Shown piece by piece: positions 27,183 through 36,216 of a DNA stretch of 64,000 bases (within the stretch, counting starts at the first letter, position 1; each line of letters opens with the position of its first letter). The notes beneath the pieces are model-generated. The model was given only the letters and a program-made list of their open reading frames with translations, made no database searches and was not told where the DNA came from. The stretch is from Trinickia dinghuensis (GTDB lineage: Bacteria; Pseudomonadota; Gammaproteobacteria; Burkholderiales; Burkholderiaceae): contig NZ_QRGA01000017.1 in the NCBI RefSeq assembly GCF_003367175.1, positions 124,001 to 188,000 on the forward strand, given 5' to 3'. Both the position numbers and the translations under genes were made by a program.

Positions 27183-28583
27183 ATGAATAAGGATTCCACC
27201 CAAACCGCGCTGTTGTGGATCGTCGCCGCAGGGTTTTTCATGCAGGCGCTCGACACGACGATCGTCAACACCGCGCTCCCGTCCATCGCGCATAGCCTCG
27301 GCGTCCGGCCCTTGGTGATGCAGTGGGCGATCGTCGCCTACACGCTGACGATGGCGACGCTGACGCCCGCGTCGGGCTGGCTCGCCGACCGCTTCGGCAC
27401 GCGCCGCGTCTACTTCACCGCGATCCTGATATTCGTGCTCGGCTCGGTATGCTGCGCAAGCTCGCACACGCTCGGGCAACTCGTGATCGCTCGTGTCCTG
27501 CAGGGCATCGGCGGCTCGATGTTGTTGCCGATCGGCCGCCTCGCCGTGCTGCGCAGCGTCAGCGGCGAGCAATACGTCTCGGCGCTCGCGATGATTTCCG
27601 TCGCCGGGCAAGTGGGGCCGATCGTCGGGCCGACGCTCGGCGGCTGGTTCGTCGAAGCGATTTCGTGGCACTGGATATTCTTGATCAACGTGCCGATCGG
27701 CGTGGTCGGGCTGTTCGCGGTCCACCGCTATTTGCCGCGCGCCACCAGTACCGCCGCGCCGCGCTTCGATCTGACCGGCTGCGCGCTGCTCTCGCTGTGC
27801 ATGATCGCGTTCTCGCTCGCCGTCGACGCGCCGTCGCAATCGCACCGCGCCGCATGGTCCACCGGCCTGTTCGCGCTCGGCCTCGTCTCCGCGCTTGCCT
27901 ATGTGCCGTATGCGCGCAGCCGCCGCAATCCGCTGTTCAAGCTATCGCTGTTTCGCGAGCCGAACTTCAGCGTGGGGCTGATCGGCAATCTCGTGTGCCG
28001 GATCGGGTCGAGCGCCGTGCCTTTCCTCGTTCCGCTGCTGCTGCAACTCCAGCTCGGCTATGCGCCGTTGCAGTCGGGATTGATGATGCTGCCGGCCGCG
28101 CTGTCGGGCACGCTGGCCAAGCGCTGGATCGCGCCGCTGATTCGCCGCTTCGGGTATGACACGTTTTTGCTCGTGAATACGCTGATCGTCGGGGGATCGA
28201 TCGTCGCGTTCGCGCTGATCACGCCGAGCACGCCCGCGATCGTCGCGATCGTCGTGCTGATCGTTTTCGGCGCGGCCAACTCGATGCAGTTCGCGGCGAT
28301 GAACAGCGTCACGCTAAAAGGGCTGTCGCACGAAGACGCCGGCGGCGGCAACAGCCTCTTCTCGATGGTGCAGATGCTCGCGATGGGGTTGGGCGTGTCG
28401 ATCAGCGGCACGCTGGTCAAGCTGTTCTCCGACCAATGGGGATCGGCGATTTTCGGGTTCCGGATGAGCTTCGTCTGCGTGGGCGGGATTACGCTCGTTG
28501 CCGCGCTGATCTTCCGCCAGATCAAGGAGACGCCGCCGGCCATCGCCTCGCCCGCCAAACCGGCTGTCGCCGGCGGGCGCTAG
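27183..28583 (+). CDS. mdtD: DHA2-type MFS exporter, MdtD-like
   Basis: A 466-residue drug:H+ antiporter-2 family protein with about 14 hydrophobic segments. Motifs are QALDTTIVNTALPSIAHSLG in helix 1 (motif D1), WLADRFGTRRVY (motif A) and RVLQGIGGSMLLPIGRLAVL with GQVGPIVGPTLGGW (motif C, exporter hallmark). The whole closely follows the MdtD pattern. It would export a drug or metabolite from the cytoplasm. No MdtABC RND genes or BaeSR are adjacent; instead a divergent LysR regulator is. No strong ribosome site precedes the ATG. Confidence 0.83.
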   Translation: MNKDSTQTALLWIVAAGFFMQALDTTIVNTALPSIAHSLGVRPLVMQWAIVAYTLTMATLTPASGWLADRFGTRRVYFTAILIFVLGSVCCASSHTLGQLVIARVLQGIGGSMLLPIGRLAVLRSVSGEQYVSALAMISVAGQVGPIVGPTLGGWFVEAISWHWIFLINVPIGVVGLFAVHRYLPRATSTAAPRFDLTGCALLSLCMIAFSLAVDAPSQSHRAAWSTGLFALGLVSALAYVPYARSRRNPLFKLSLFREPNFSVGLIGNLVCRIGSSAVPFLVPLLLQLQLGYAPLQSGLMMLPAALSGTLAKRWIAPLIRRFGYDTFLLVNTLIVGGSIVAFALITPSTPAIVAIVVLIVFGAANSMQFAAMNSVTLKGLSHEDAGGGNSLFSMVQMLAMGLGVSISGTLVKLFSDQWGSAIFGFRMSFVCVGGITLVAALIFRQIKETPPAIASPAKPAVAGGR

Positions 28584-28628
28584 CCCTCCCTATTGCGCCA
28601 GTGCCGTGAGCCGTGAGGAAGCGGGACG

Positions 28629-30587
28629 CTAGCGCCCGGTCGTGCCGGTCGCGGCTGGCATGCGTCGCGGCGAATCCCCGACCATGGCGGCAGGCCTGCC
28701 GAAGTGATAGCCCTGCATGAAATTGCAGCCTAGCTCGGTCAGCACGGCCGCTTGCCGATCGGTCTCCACGCCTTCGATCACGCAGCTCAGTTCGAGGTTG
28801 CGGCACAGTTCGACGATGCTGCGAACGATTCCCTGAGCCAAGGCGTCGTGCTCGATATTTCCCACGAATGTCCGATCGACCTTGACGCTGTTCAACGGCA
28901 ACTGGTGAATGCAGTGCAGGCTCGAATATCCGGTGCCGAAATCGTCGAGCGCGATCTTTGCGCCGAGCGCGCTCAATTGCGATAGCGCCGCGCGGCCTTT
29001 CGCGAAGTCCTCGATCACGGCGGTTTCGGTCACTTCGAACGTGAGGCGGCTCGCGTCGACGTTGCTTTGCTGCACGATCCGCCGGATCTGTTCGACGGCA
29101 TCGGGCGAGGCGAGGTCGCGCGCCGAGAGATTGAACGACACGCCGATGCTCGGATCGCTTTCCTCCATGAACGCGAGCGCCTTGTGCAGCAGCACCGCCG
29201 TCAACTGGTGAATCAGGTCGCTCTTTTCCGCGGTGCGGATGAAGACGTCGGGCGAGATCGGGCCGAGGGTGGGGCTGTGCCACCGCGCGAGCGATTCGTA
29301 CGTGACGACCTCGCCCGTGTCGACATTGAGAATCGGCTGGAAATGCAGCGTCATCTCTTGTTCGAGGTCTGCTTGCCGCAGTGCTTGCTCGATGCGGCCG
29401 AGGTGCCGAATCGTGCTTTCGTGCTGCTCGGAGAAGATCGTGGCTTGCCCGCGTCGATGTACCTTGGCGTGATAGAGCGCGTAGTCCGCGCGTTCGAACA
29501 ATTGCTCGGCCGTGCGGCCCGCTTCGGGGAACAGTGCGATGCCGACCGTGGCCGAAACGCGCACGGTCGCTTGCGGCAGCTCGTACGGCTCGCGCAGCGC
29601 GTCGCAAATCGCGGTGCTCGTCGAAATGAGCGCATCGTTGGCCGAGACGCGCCCGAACAGCAGGCCGAACTCGTCGCCGCCGAGGCGAGCGATCTGCACC
29701 TCGTCGTTGGAGAATAGATTCAGCCGGCGGCCGACCTCGCGCAGCAAGGCGTCGCCCGCGCGGTGACCGTGCAAGTCGTTGACCTGCTTGAAGCCGTCGA
29801 GATCGACGATACCCACGGCGAAGCGCCGCTCGTCCAAGCCGTCGTGCGCGAAGTGCTTGCCGAGACGGCCGAGAAAGTGGCGCCGGTTCGGCAATCCCGT
29901 GAGACTGTCCATGTTCGCGAGCCGCAGATTCTCGCTGTTCAGCGCCAGCAGCTGTTGCTGCTTGTCCTCGAGCACCTTCTTCGCGTTCACGAGATCGGCG
30001 AAGTCGCGATAGTAGGTTAGGAGCACCTTGATCATGGCCCCCGAGACGAGCACCACGTTGATCGCGATGGCGATCAGCACCTCGTTGCCGGTCAGAGAAA
30101 AGAACACGACGAACGGGCCGAGCACAATGGCCGTGAGCAGCAGCGCGGCAATGCGCACATGCATCAGGCAGAAGATGCAGGCGATCACGGTGATCGACAT
30201 GTAAAACGCCACGTGGACGTGTGCGTAAGTGTCGCCGTACCGATAAAGGCTCAAACCCCAGCTGGTGAAGGCCACGCCGAACATCACGACCATCACGACC
30301 GTATTTCGGATGCGTACCGCGATCTCGTCGTCGGTCAGCGTCGTGCGCAGCGAACGGCGGCGTGCCCAGATGACGAGCCGCAGCACGCAGCACGCGCACA
30401 GCACGGCTGGAACGATCTTGCTCAAGAAGGCCGGCGCGCTGTGCGCGTGCGTGAACGCTACCGCCAGGCTGTTGGCCACCAGCGTGAAATAGAGCAGCGG
30501 CAGTTGCCGCGAGAACGCTTCGAACTGGCTGCGCATCAATGCAATGTTCGCCGCGTTGTTGCGCTCGAATGATCTGATCAATCGCAT
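28629..30587 (-). CDS. Membrane GGDEF-EAL protein (c-di-GMP turnover)
   Basis: A 652-residue signalling protein. The first ~205 residues hold five to six hydrophobic segments of an unclassified membrane sensor. A short helical linker (KKVLEDKQQQLLALNSENLR) leads to the GGDEF domain with an intact active site (ARLGGDEFGLL). The position of the inhibitory RxxD site reads NDEV, so product feedback is probably absent. The EAL domain follows: the signature is ESL (TYESLARW), keeping the metal-binding Glu, with NLSARDL, TETAVIED, DDFGTGYSS and EGVET all present. Both cyclase and phosphodiesterase activity are possible. Confidence 0.88.
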   Translation of the reverse strand: MRLIRSFERNNAANIALMRSQFEAFSRQLPLLYFTLVANSLAVAFTHAHSAPAFLSKIVPAVLCACCVLRLVIWARRRSLRTTLTDDEIAVRIRNTVVMVVMFGVAFTSWGLSLYRYGDTYAHVHVAFYMSITVIACIFCLMHVRIAALLLTAIVLGPFVVFFSLTGNEVLIAIAINVVLVSGAMIKVLLTYYRDFADLVNAKKVLEDKQQQLLALNSENLRLANMDSLTGLPNRRHFLGRLGKHFAHDGLDERRFAVGIVDLDGFKQVNDLHGHRAGDALLREVGRRLNLFSNDEVQIARLGGDEFGLLFGRVSANDALISTSTAICDALREPYELPQATVRVSATVGIALFPEAGRTAEQLFERADYALYHAKVHRRGQATIFSEQHESTIRHLGRIEQALRQADLEQEMTLHFQPILNVDTGEVVTYESLARWHSPTLGPISPDVFIRTAEKSDLIHQLTAVLLHKALAFMEESDPSIGVSFNLSARDLASPDAVEQIRRIVQQSNVDASRLTFEVTETAVIEDFAKGRAALSQLSALGAKIALDDFGTGYSSLHCIHQLPLNSVKVDRTFVGNIEHDALAQGIVRSIVELCRNLELSCVIEGVETDRQAAVLTELGCNFMQGYHFGRPAAMVGDSPRRMPAATGTTGR

Positions 30588-30787
30588 GCGGAAAGCAGGG
30601 GTCGGACTATGTTTTACGAAACGCTTCCCATAGGTTTACGGCGGGGGTAAGAATTTCCTTAGGGGGATGGATCGCCTCTTTTGCTTAAATTGACGTGTTC
30701 GTTCGATAAAGCAGACGAATAGGGATCGAAGAGGATGAATTGAGCGCAATGCGGACGATGAGGCTTCGAAAGGTTCACGCATCCCGC

Positions 30788-31267
30788 TCATTCATCCGAT
30801 AAATCAACCGGCACGCTCATCCCCGCCTTGACGCGACTCATGCTGACCAGCGTTTTGAAACGCTTCACGTTGTTGTTGGAGAAGAACAGCTCGCGCGTGA
30901 GTTCGTTGTATTGCTCCATGTTGCGCGCGGTCAGTATCAGCACGAAGTCCCATTCGCCCGCGACGTAGTAGCACTGCTGGATCTGAGGGCACTGAGCGAA
31001 CGTGCGCTTCATCGCATCGATGAGGTCGATCTGCTCGCTCTCCACTTCGACCGTCGTGACGATGGTGAGCGGGTAGTCCACTTTTTCAGGTGCAAGGACG
31101 GCGCAGTAACGATCGATCACGCCTTCTTCGGCAAGACGGCGCAGCCGCCGATTGACCGCCGCCGTCGACAGGTGCACGCGTGCGCCGAGTTCATTTTGCG
31201 GAACCTGAGCGTCGCGTTGGACTTCCGCCAAGAGCTTGCGATCGAAGTTGTCTAAGTTGACCGCCAT
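30788..31267 (-). CDS. Lrp/AsnC-family regulator
   Basis: A 159-residue Lrp/AsnC protein. The N-terminal helix-turn-helix (LDNFDRKLLAEVQRDAQVPQ, GARVHLSTAAVNRRLRRLAE) is followed by the RAM ligand-binding domain (CYYVAGEWDFVLILTARNME), which has the G-x-x-D-F pattern of the amino-acid pocket. It is divergent from the diaminopropionate ammonia-lyase gene (97 bp apart), so it most likely senses an amino acid substrate of that enzyme. Confidence 0.88.
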   Translation of the reverse strand: MAVNLDNFDRKLLAEVQRDAQVPQNELGARVHLSTAAVNRRLRRLAEEGVIDRYCAVLAPEKVDYPLTIVTTVEVESEQIDLIDAMKRTFAQCPQIQQCYYVAGEWDFVLILTARNMEQYNELTRELFFSNNNVKRFKTLVSMSRVKAGMSVPVDLSDE

Positions 31268-31364
31268 GATTGAGCGCCTCGGGTGGGGTAAGTGATAAAT
31301 TTTTGCATTGACCGCCTAAATTATGAGACGTTTTGCGACAGGGTGCGCAATATGATTTCGCTCC

Positions 31365-32663
31365 ATGGACGAATACTTTTCCACGGAACCTATGTCTGCC
31401 GCGAACCTCGGCAGAAGGAGCGATGCCGCCATGCTGATTGCCAATTCCCGCGCTTCCCGCGATGCCTATCCGGGTGTTTTGAAGTCGATTCTCAACGTCG
31501 AGGCGGCCGAGCAAAGCCGCGCGTGGCTTTCGGCTTGGAGCCTGATTAGCCGTGGGGCGACGCCCCTATGGGACTTGAACGATGCCGCCGCGCAATTGGG
31601 CGTGGCGCATATTTCGGTGAAGGACGAAGCGTTCCGCTCGCCGCTCGGCAGCTTCAAGGCATTGGGCGCGCCGATCGCATTGATTCGCCTCGTCATGCGC
31701 TTATGGCCGACGCACGACGTCGACCCGAAGGCATTGATCGTGGGCGGCTATGCCGAGATGGTGGCGAACCTCACCGTCGTCAGCGCGACGGACGGCAATC
31801 ACGGCAAGGCATTGGCCGCCGCGGCACAAGCGGTCGGCTGCCAGTGCGTCATCGTCTTGCATGCGAATGTGAGCGTCGAACGCGAACGGGCCATCGCGGC
31901 TTACGGCGCGAGGATCGTGCGGATCGCCGGGAGCTACGACGAATCGGTCGAGCATGCGGCGGCGCTTGCGAAAGCCAACGGCTGGCAGGTGGTGTCCGAT
32001 ACGTCCTATGAGGGATACGAGGCTATCCCGCGCGATGTCATGCAGGGCTACGGCGCGATTGCGGCGGAAATCGTCGAGCAGTCGTCCATGAGCGGCGCGG
32101 CTCGCTCGGCATTCACGCACGTCTTTCTACAGGGCGGTGTCGGCGGTCTTGCCGCGGGTATCGCGAGCTTTCTATGGGAACGTTACGGCGCCGCGCGGCC
32201 GCGTTTTATCGTTGTCGAGCCCAGCCAAGCGGATTGCCTGTATCAAAGCGCGATCGCAGGCTATGCGACGAAAGCGACGGGATCGGTCGATTCCGTCATG
32301 GCGGGGCTCGCATGTGGCGAGGCATCGCCGCTCGCATGGAAGATTCTCGATCGATGTATCGACGATTTCATGCTGATCGACGATCGCGATGCCATCGATG
32401 CCATGCGCTTGTTGGCGGCGGGCGGTGGCAACGACGTGCCGATTGTCGCCGGCGAATCGGGCGCGGCGGGTTTTGCCGGCCTTTGCGTGTTGATGCGCAG
32501 CCCTGAGCTCGCCCGCGCGGTCGGGCTTGATCGCCACTCCCGCGTGCTCGTGATCAGTACCGAGGGAGCGACAGCACCGGACGTCTACGCCGAACTAGCC
32601 GGCGAATCCTCACAGGCCGTAGCGGCACGGCAGCAAGCGTGGTTGTGCAACACCGTTCGCTAA
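31365..32663 (+). CDS. dpaL: Diaminopropionate ammonia-lyase-like PLP enzyme
   Basis: A 432-residue fold-type II PLP enzyme matching DpaL/YgeX, which splits 2,3-diaminopropionate to pyruvate and two ammonia. The PLP lysine is K98 in SPLGSFKALG. The phosphate loop and neighbouring motif are SATDGNHGKALAAAA, with FLQGGVGGLAAGIASF and VAGESGAAGFAGL later. The start is uncertain: ATG at 31365 (used) or 31392, neither with a clear ribosome site. The divergent Lrp regulator and the following amidohydrolase point to amino-acid or amide catabolism. Confidence 0.83.
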   Translation: MDEYFSTEPMSAANLGRRSDAAMLIANSRASRDAYPGVLKSILNVEAAEQSRAWLSAWSLISRGATPLWDLNDAAAQLGVAHISVKDEAFRSPLGSFKALGAPIALIRLVMRLWPTHDVDPKALIVGGYAEMVANLTVVSATDGNHGKALAAAAQAVGCQCVIVLHANVSVERERAIAAYGARIVRIAGSYDESVEHAAALAKANGWQVVSDTSYEGYEAIPRDVMQGYGAIAAEIVEQSSMSGAARSAFTHVFLQGGVGGLAAGIASFLWERYGAARPRFIVVEPSQADCLYQSAIAGYATKATGSVDSVMAGLACGEASPLAWKILDRCIDDFMLIDDRDAIDAMRLLAAGGGNDVPIVAGESGAAGFAGLCVLMRSPELARAVGLDRHSRVLVISTEGATAPDVYAELAGESSQAVAARQQAWLCNTVR

Positions 32664-32700
32664 CGACGGCGTTTCAATCTATTCGACGAGGGTTTCAGCG

Positions 32701-33864
32701 ATGGAAAGCACGCTGCAGGGACAACTGAAGACCTGGCGCCGGCATCTGCATCAGCATCCCGAGACCGGTTTCGAGGAAATCGGTACCGCCGACTATGTCG
32801 CCAACATTTTGAAGACGTTGGGCTACGAGGTGCATCGAGGAATCGGCGGCACGGGTCTCGTCGCCAATTTGACCGTCGGCGACGGCAAGCGCGCGATCGG
32901 GATACGCGCGGATATGGACGCACTGAATATCGTGGAGCAGGCGCCGGATCGGCCGCATGCTTCTCGAACGCTTGGAAAGATGCATGCGTGCGGACACGAC
33001 GGGCACATGTCGATGGTGTTGGGCGCGGCTCGATTGCTGGCCGAGCAGCGCGATTTCAACGGCACCGTGCGCTTCGTTTTTCAGCCGGCCGAAGAGCATG
33101 GCCGAGGCGCGAAGGCGATGATGGCCGATGGGCTGTTCGAGCGGTTTCCCGTCGATGCGATCTTCGGTGCGCACAATATGCCGGGCATGCGGGCCGGCAC
33201 GTTTGCGACGCGGCCGGGCGGCATCATGGCCAGCGAGGACAACTTCGTCATTCGTATCAAGGGGCGGGGCACCCACGCGGCGCGTCCGCACATGGGCATC
33301 GATCCGATCGTCATCGGTTCGGAAATCGTGCTCGCATTGCAGACGATCGTTTCCCGCAACCTCGATCCGAGTTTGCCCGCCGTGATTTCATGCACCGAGT
33401 TCATCACGGACGGGCTCAGGAATGTCATCCCGTCCAACGTCACGATCAAGGGCGATACGCGCAGCTATTCGCCCGAGGTGCAATCGCTGCTCGCGCGCCG
33501 CATGCGCGAGGTAAGCGAGGGTTTGTGCCGCATGCACGGTGTCGAATGCGCGTTCGAGTACACGCACGAGTTCGCGCCTACCGTGAACTCGGAGCAGTTC
33601 GTCGATGTGGCCGTGCGGGCGGCCCGCAACGTGGCGGGAGACGGCAATGTCGACGCCAATGTGCAGCCCATGATGATTTCGGAGGACTTCGGGGCGTTCC
33701 TGCAAGCGGTGCCGGGGAACTTCATTTTTATCGGAAACGGCGAATCGGCGGATAGGGGCGGCGTTCCGCTGCACAACGCGACGTACGACTTCAACGACGA
33801 CATTTTGCTGACCGGTGCGCGATATTTCGCGGAGGTCGCTCGGCTCGAGCTGCCGCTGGGTTGA
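32701..33864 (+). CDS. M20D amidohydrolase (hippurate/N-acyl amino acid hydrolase type)
   Basis: A 387-residue metal-dependent peptidase-family M20 protein of the hippurate hydrolase/IAA-amino-acid hydrolase branch. Metal and catalytic motifs are GIRADMDALNI (~67-77), MHACGHDGHMSMV (C97, H99), FQPAEEHGRGA (catalytic Glu pair), the dimerisation-domain GTHAARPHMGIDP and late MISEDFGAFL. There is no signal peptide. It follows dpaL by 37 bp and is probably co-transcribed, perhaps freeing an amino acid from an N-acyl or N-carbamoyl form before ammonia release. Confidence 0.88.
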   Translation: MESTLQGQLKTWRRHLHQHPETGFEEIGTADYVANILKTLGYEVHRGIGGTGLVANLTVGDGKRAIGIRADMDALNIVEQAPDRPHASRTLGKMHACGHDGHMSMVLGAARLLAEQRDFNGTVRFVFQPAEEHGRGAKAMMADGLFERFPVDAIFGAHNMPGMRAGTFATRPGGIMASEDNFVIRIKGRGTHAARPHMGIDPIVIGSEIVLALQTIVSRNLDPSLPAVISCTEFITDGLRNVIPSNVTIKGDTRSYSPEVQSLLARRMREVSEGLCRMHGVECAFEYTHEFAPTVNSEQFVDVAVRAARNVAGDGNVDANVQPMMISEDFGAFLQAVPGNFIFIGNGESADRGGVPLHNATYDFNDDILLTGARYFAEVARLELPLG

Positions 33865-33882
33865 GGCTCTGACAATGGCCAT

Positions 33883-34686
33883 TTAGTGGCCATTTGTATT
33901 CACGCGATCGTTTAGGACCTCCTGCCTCCGCCGCAACTGCTCCATGTACCGGCGGGGCGGCATTCCCAACTGCCTTGTAAAGAGGGTCGTGAAACTGCTC
34001 GCGCTCCCATAGCCGAGGTCGAGCGCGGTTTGCGTAATCGACTGCCCACGAGTGAGCTTGTCCACCGCGCAGACGATGCGCAGATGTTCACGCCAGCGTC
34101 CAAACGTCATCTTCGTTTCGGCGGTGAAGAGGCGCGCGAGTGTACGTGAACTCGTGTGCACGCGCGCGGCCAAATCATCGAGATTGATGTCGTTGCCGGG
34201 ATCCAGCCGCAGGATGTCGATGGCCTGACGCAGCCTGCGGTCGCCGCCGTGCGGTACAAACAGCCCGGGCCCGCGTTGCGGCTGTTGTGCTTGGACCACC
34301 ATCAGTTCCGCAATCAGGCCCAGCGTATGCAACTCGCTTTCGTGATCGGCCGCGCTCAATCGCACGGCTTCTCGCGCGAGTTCGCGCAGCAGGTCGGAGA
34401 CGACGATCGAGCGGCAACCCTTCGGCAAACGTGAGGCGAACGACGAAGCGAATCTCAAATTGACGAGAGACGACGCTTCGCTGTAATGCGCCGCGTGAAA
34501 TACGTTCGGCGGTATCCAAACGGCGAGGCCTGGCGGTGCAAGCCACCAGCCTTCCTCGGCGGTGATCGTCATCGTCCCGCGCGATACGAGCGACAACTGC
34601 CCGCTGCCGTGCGCGTGTCCCGCGATCTCGACGCCCGCGGCGTGATCGATGGCGACGGCTTCAACCGGTAGGTTCAACATGAACAT
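33883..34686 (-). CDS. AraC-family transcriptional regulator
   Basis: A 267-residue AraC regulator. The N-terminal ~130 residues form a cupin-like ligand domain (HAHGSGQLSLVSRGTMTI, GLAVWIPPNVFHAAHY). The C-terminal double helix-turn-helix is at ~160-255 (INLDDLAARVHTSSRTLARL, ITQTALDLGYGSASSFTTLF, PRRYMEQLRRR). It belongs to the branch of AraC proteins that often control a divergent carrier or redox enzyme. The FMN reductase gene is divergent 117 bp away and is the likely target. Confidence 0.87.
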   Translation of the reverse strand: MFMLNLPVEAVAIDHAAGVEIAGHAHGSGQLSLVSRGTMTITAEEGWWLAPPGLAVWIPPNVFHAAHYSEASSLVNLRFASSFASRLPKGCRSIVVSDLLRELAREAVRLSAADHESELHTLGLIAELMVVQAQQPQRGPGLFVPHGGDRRLRQAIDILRLDPGNDINLDDLAARVHTSSRTLARLFTAETKMTFGRWREHLRIVCAVDKLTRGQSITQTALDLGYGSASSFTTLFTRQLGMPPRRYMEQLRRRQEVLNDRVNTNGH

Positions 34687-34803
34687 GGCAGCCTGGCGTC
34701 AGCAAATGGCAGGATCGCGAAAGAAATGGTGAATTATTGCGAGAATAATACATCGGTGCGTTGGCCATGGTGGCCAGCCGATTTCTAGATCCTGGAGTGA
34801 GCC

Positions 34804-35364
34804 TTGACATCGTCGCTCAACGTCGTCGCCATCGCGGGCAGCCTTCGTGCCGCGTCCTATTCGCAAATCGTCGTCAAATCCATTGCCCGGCTGTTGCCCA
34901 AGGGGGCCGAAGTCGACTCGCTCGACATCGGGTCGCTGCCGCACTACAACGAGGATGCCGAGCGGGAAGCCCTGCCTCGCTCCGTTGCTTCCGCCCGCGA
35001 CCGGGTTCAGGCTTGCGATGCCGTAATCATCGTGACGCCCGAGTTCAACCATGGGCTGCCCGGCGTGCTCAAGAATGCGCTGGACTGGCTCTCGCGCCCT
35101 GCATTCAACAGTTGCATGCTGGGTAAGCCGGTTTTCTTCGCGACGCTATCGCCGGGAGCGCTGGGCGGCGTGCGCGCCCAGTATCAATTGCGCGAGACGC
35201 TTTCGTCGATGCTATGCCACCTCGTGCCGCTGCGCGAGATTGCGATCACGCAGGTCGGGCTCAAGGTGGCGGACGGTGAATTGAAGGATCCGGCAACGCT
35301 CGAGCTCATCGACAAAACGCTGCGGCAGTTCGTCGGCGCGATTGCTCCCGTGAGTGTGGATTAA
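34804..35364 (+). CDS. NAD(P)H-dependent FMN reductase
   Basis: A 186-residue flavodoxin-like reductase. The flavin phosphate loop is IAGSLRAASYSQIV (G-S-x-R-x-x-S), followed by PEFNHGLPGVLKNALDWLSR, the hallmark of the ArsH/ChrR/YieF NADPH:FMN family, and LSPGALGGVRAQYQLRETL. The start codon is TTG at 34804 behind TGGAG, with no in-frame ATG before the flavin loop. It would reduce FMN, quinones or oxidised metals in the cytoplasm. The XapX gene starts 11 bp downstream, suggesting one transcript under the divergent AraC protein. Confidence 0.85.
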   Translation: MTSSLNVVAIAGSLRAASYSQIVVKSIARLLPKGAEVDSLDIGSLPHYNEDAEREALPRSVASARDRVQACDAVIIVTPEFNHGLPGVLKNALDWLSRPAFNSCMLGKPVFFATLSPGALGGVRAQYQLRETLSSMLCHLVPLREIAITQVGLKVADGELKDPATLELIDKTLRQFVGAIAPVSVD

Positions 35365-35375
35365 AGGAGACGGCG

Positions 35376-35531
35376 ATGACGCAGAGTCTGCTTGCGCTCG
35401 GCGCGGGGCTGACGGTCGGTATTCTGTTCTCATGGCTGCGCTTGCCTTTGCCGGCACCGCCAACCTTGACGGGCATCATCGGCGCGTTTGGCGTCTTTCT
35501 CGGCAGCTTTTTATTTCGCATGTTGGCGTAA
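35376..35531 (+). CDS. XapX (DUF1427) small membrane protein
   Basis: A 51-residue protein with start ATG at 35376 behind AAAGGAGA. It reads as two hydrophobic helices around a proline-rich turn: TQSLLALGAGLTVGILFSWL, then RLPLPAPPTLTGIIGAFGVF and a short tail ending FRMLA. The P-x-P-P-T-L-T-G-I-I-G motif is the signature of XapX/DUF1427 proteins, whose function is unknown. It follows the FMN reductase by 11 bp and is easily missed because of its size. Confidence 0.85.
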   Translation: MTQSLLALGAGLTVGILFSWLRLPLPAPPTLTGIIGAFGVFLGSFLFRMLA

Positions 35532-35617
35532 AGGCGTGACAGTCGGTCCTATCTAATGCGCGCCGTTCTGCGACAATACCGTCCCTTCGCTTTTCGCATG
35601 GCAAATGCATCGACGGT

Positions 35618-36136
35618 ATGGCATCGAACAGTGCTCATCACGCTACCGGCTGGGCAGCCGGATTGATTGCGGCGGTGCTCGTCGCCCAGGCCGGAGCGGC
35701 CGGTCCGTGGCATGCGGGCAGCTTGGTCGCATTCGTGGCCGGCGTCGCGGGCGGCACCGCGCCCGATTGGATGGAAGTTGCCTGGTGGAGCCGCGCGCGG
35801 CGGCTTTGGATCACGCATCGCACCGCAACGCATTGGGGCCTAGGCTGGGCCGCCGCACTTGTCTTCGCGTATTGTTCGCTTCATCACTCCCGTCCCTACA
35901 CCGCCGCGCTGTTCGGCTTTGCTTGCGGCGGCATCATGCACTTGCTTGCCGATTGGCCGAATCCGCTCGGTGTGCCTTGGATCTGGAAACGGCACTCTTT
36001 GAATTTGTGGAAGAGCGGGCGTTGCGATCTGCTCGTCGTGACGTTGGCGTGGGCTGCCGCATGTTGGATCGCGCGATCGCTATGGGAGCCGCGCATTGCG
36101 CCTTTGGTGCATTGGGTGCACGCCGTCGTTCATTGA
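35618..36136 (+). CDS. YdjM-like membrane-bound metal-dependent hydrolase (DUF457)
   Basis: A 172-residue inner-membrane protein of the LexA-regulated YdjM/DUF457 group. The metal-binding pattern is spread over the loops: MASNSAHHATGW at the start, GGTAPDWMEV, ITHRTATHW (the H-R-x-x-T-H motif) and GGIMHLLADWPNPLGVPW (H-x-x-x-D). Four to five hydrophobic segments separate them. It is unrelated in context to its neighbours and appears monocistronic. The catalytic function is not established for the family. Confidence 0.8.
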   Translation: MASNSAHHATGWAAGLIAAVLVAQAGAAGPWHAGSLVAFVAGVAGGTAPDWMEVAWWSRARRLWITHRTATHWGLGWAAALVFAYCSLHHSRPYTAALFGFACGGIMHLLADWPNPLGVPWIWKRHSLNLWKSGRCDLLVVTLAWAAACWIARSLWEPRIAPLVHWVHAVVH

Positions 36137-36216
36137 TGCGCGGATAAGATGGCCGGCATTCGCATCCCGAGGTACCTGTCAAACACGGAAAAAGGTGGCG
36201 CTCGGTTCGAAGTCGC

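Noticed and set aside
28522-30399. A 625-codon frame in another phase of the GGDEF-EAL gene
   Set aside because: Arg/Ala-rich with no motif; the overlapping frame has every GGDEF and EAL signature.
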